Program-made: the position numbers and the translations under genes
The notes under the pieces: generated by a model
Told to the model about the DNA's origin: nothing
Database searches by the model: none
Seen by the model: only the letters and a program-made list of their open reading frames with translations
Assembly (NCBI GenBank): GCA_050050615.1
Contig: JASFTV010000249.1
Span: 1 to 5,604 of the forward strand
Length of the DNA stretch: 5,604 nucleotides
Direction: 5' to 3'
Origin: JASFTV01 sp050050615
GTDB lineage: Bacteria > Desulfobacterota > DSM-4660 > Desulfatiglandales > HGW-15
Part shown: piece after piece, positions 5,539 to 5,604 of the stretch
Numbering within the stretch: the first letter of the stretch is position 1
How the letters are laid out: each line of letters opens with the position of its first letter

Positions 5539-5604
5539 GCAGGGTGAGGGGTGAATTCAAGTAAGAAAAGCGAGAGTCAAGATAAAACCCCAGATCACCG
5601 CCTT

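Larger units (their letters stand above)
5014..5604. other. Gene-free region: long leader, promoter and REP-like hairpin
   Basis: No convincing gene is seen in these ~590 bp. From 5014 to about 5309 lies the presumed transcribed leader of the DUF6599 gene. It contains several small palindromes, such as GGCCCT-GA-AGGGCC (5202-5215), but I recognise no riboswitch class in it. The promoter candidate and a REP-like hairpin (5515-5538) lie further upstream. At the window edge a minus-strand frame of 15 codons (ending at TGA 5559-5557) is open and hydrophobic, so it could be the tail of a neighbouring gene, but it is too short to call. Confidence 0.5.

Noticed and set aside
5557..5604. Hydrophobic 15-codon minus-strand tail open at the window edge
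   Set aside because: It could be the C-terminus of a neighbouring membrane protein, but 15 codons give no way to recognise it, and an adjacent frame is also open.

Overview
The window is a stretch of Gram-negative chromosome in which every supported gene lies on the minus strand. The suggested host is a Desulfobacterota (deltaproteobacterial) anaerobe. This rests on the mix of exported DUF362, DUF6599 and DUF3179 proteins, on apparent selenocysteine use, and on spacers full of short GC-rich palindromes. It is an inference, because no rRNA or marker gene is present.

Read in the direction of transcription (right to left): about 590 bp without a convincing gene (5014-5604) hold a REP-like hairpin and a good sigma70-type promoter candidate. 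Next come a secreted DUF6599 protein (4114-5013, TTG start), a Tat-exported DUF362 protein (3125-4024) and a secreted DUF3179 protein (1972-2883). After a 650-700 bp spacer packed with palindromic repeats (1326-1971) come an ECF sigma factor (656-1276) and, overlapping it by 11 nt, a membrane anti-sigma factor with a zinc-finger ZAS domain (1-666), cut off by the window edge.

The most notable observation is in the DUF3179 gene. Standard translation splits it into a 101-codon and a 195-codon piece, but both are in the same frame and are separated by one TGA (2578-2580). That TGA sits where the family, as I remember it, has a conserved cysteine in the motif (Y/F)-C-P-L-(C/T). Twenty nucleotides after the TGA comes a 7-bp hairpin with loop GGUCU, matching the geometry and loop of a bacterial SECIS element. 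The TGA is therefore best read as selenocysteine (Sec102), giving a 303-residue protein with the motif F-U-P-L-T and no cysteine anywhere. I know of no described DUF3179 selenoprotein family, but I could not search.

The three right-hand genes look like one co-oriented set of exported proteins of unknown biochemical role. The sigma/anti-sigma pair is a separate regulatory unit that may respond to an envelope signal. Nothing in the sequence ties the two groups together except orientation.
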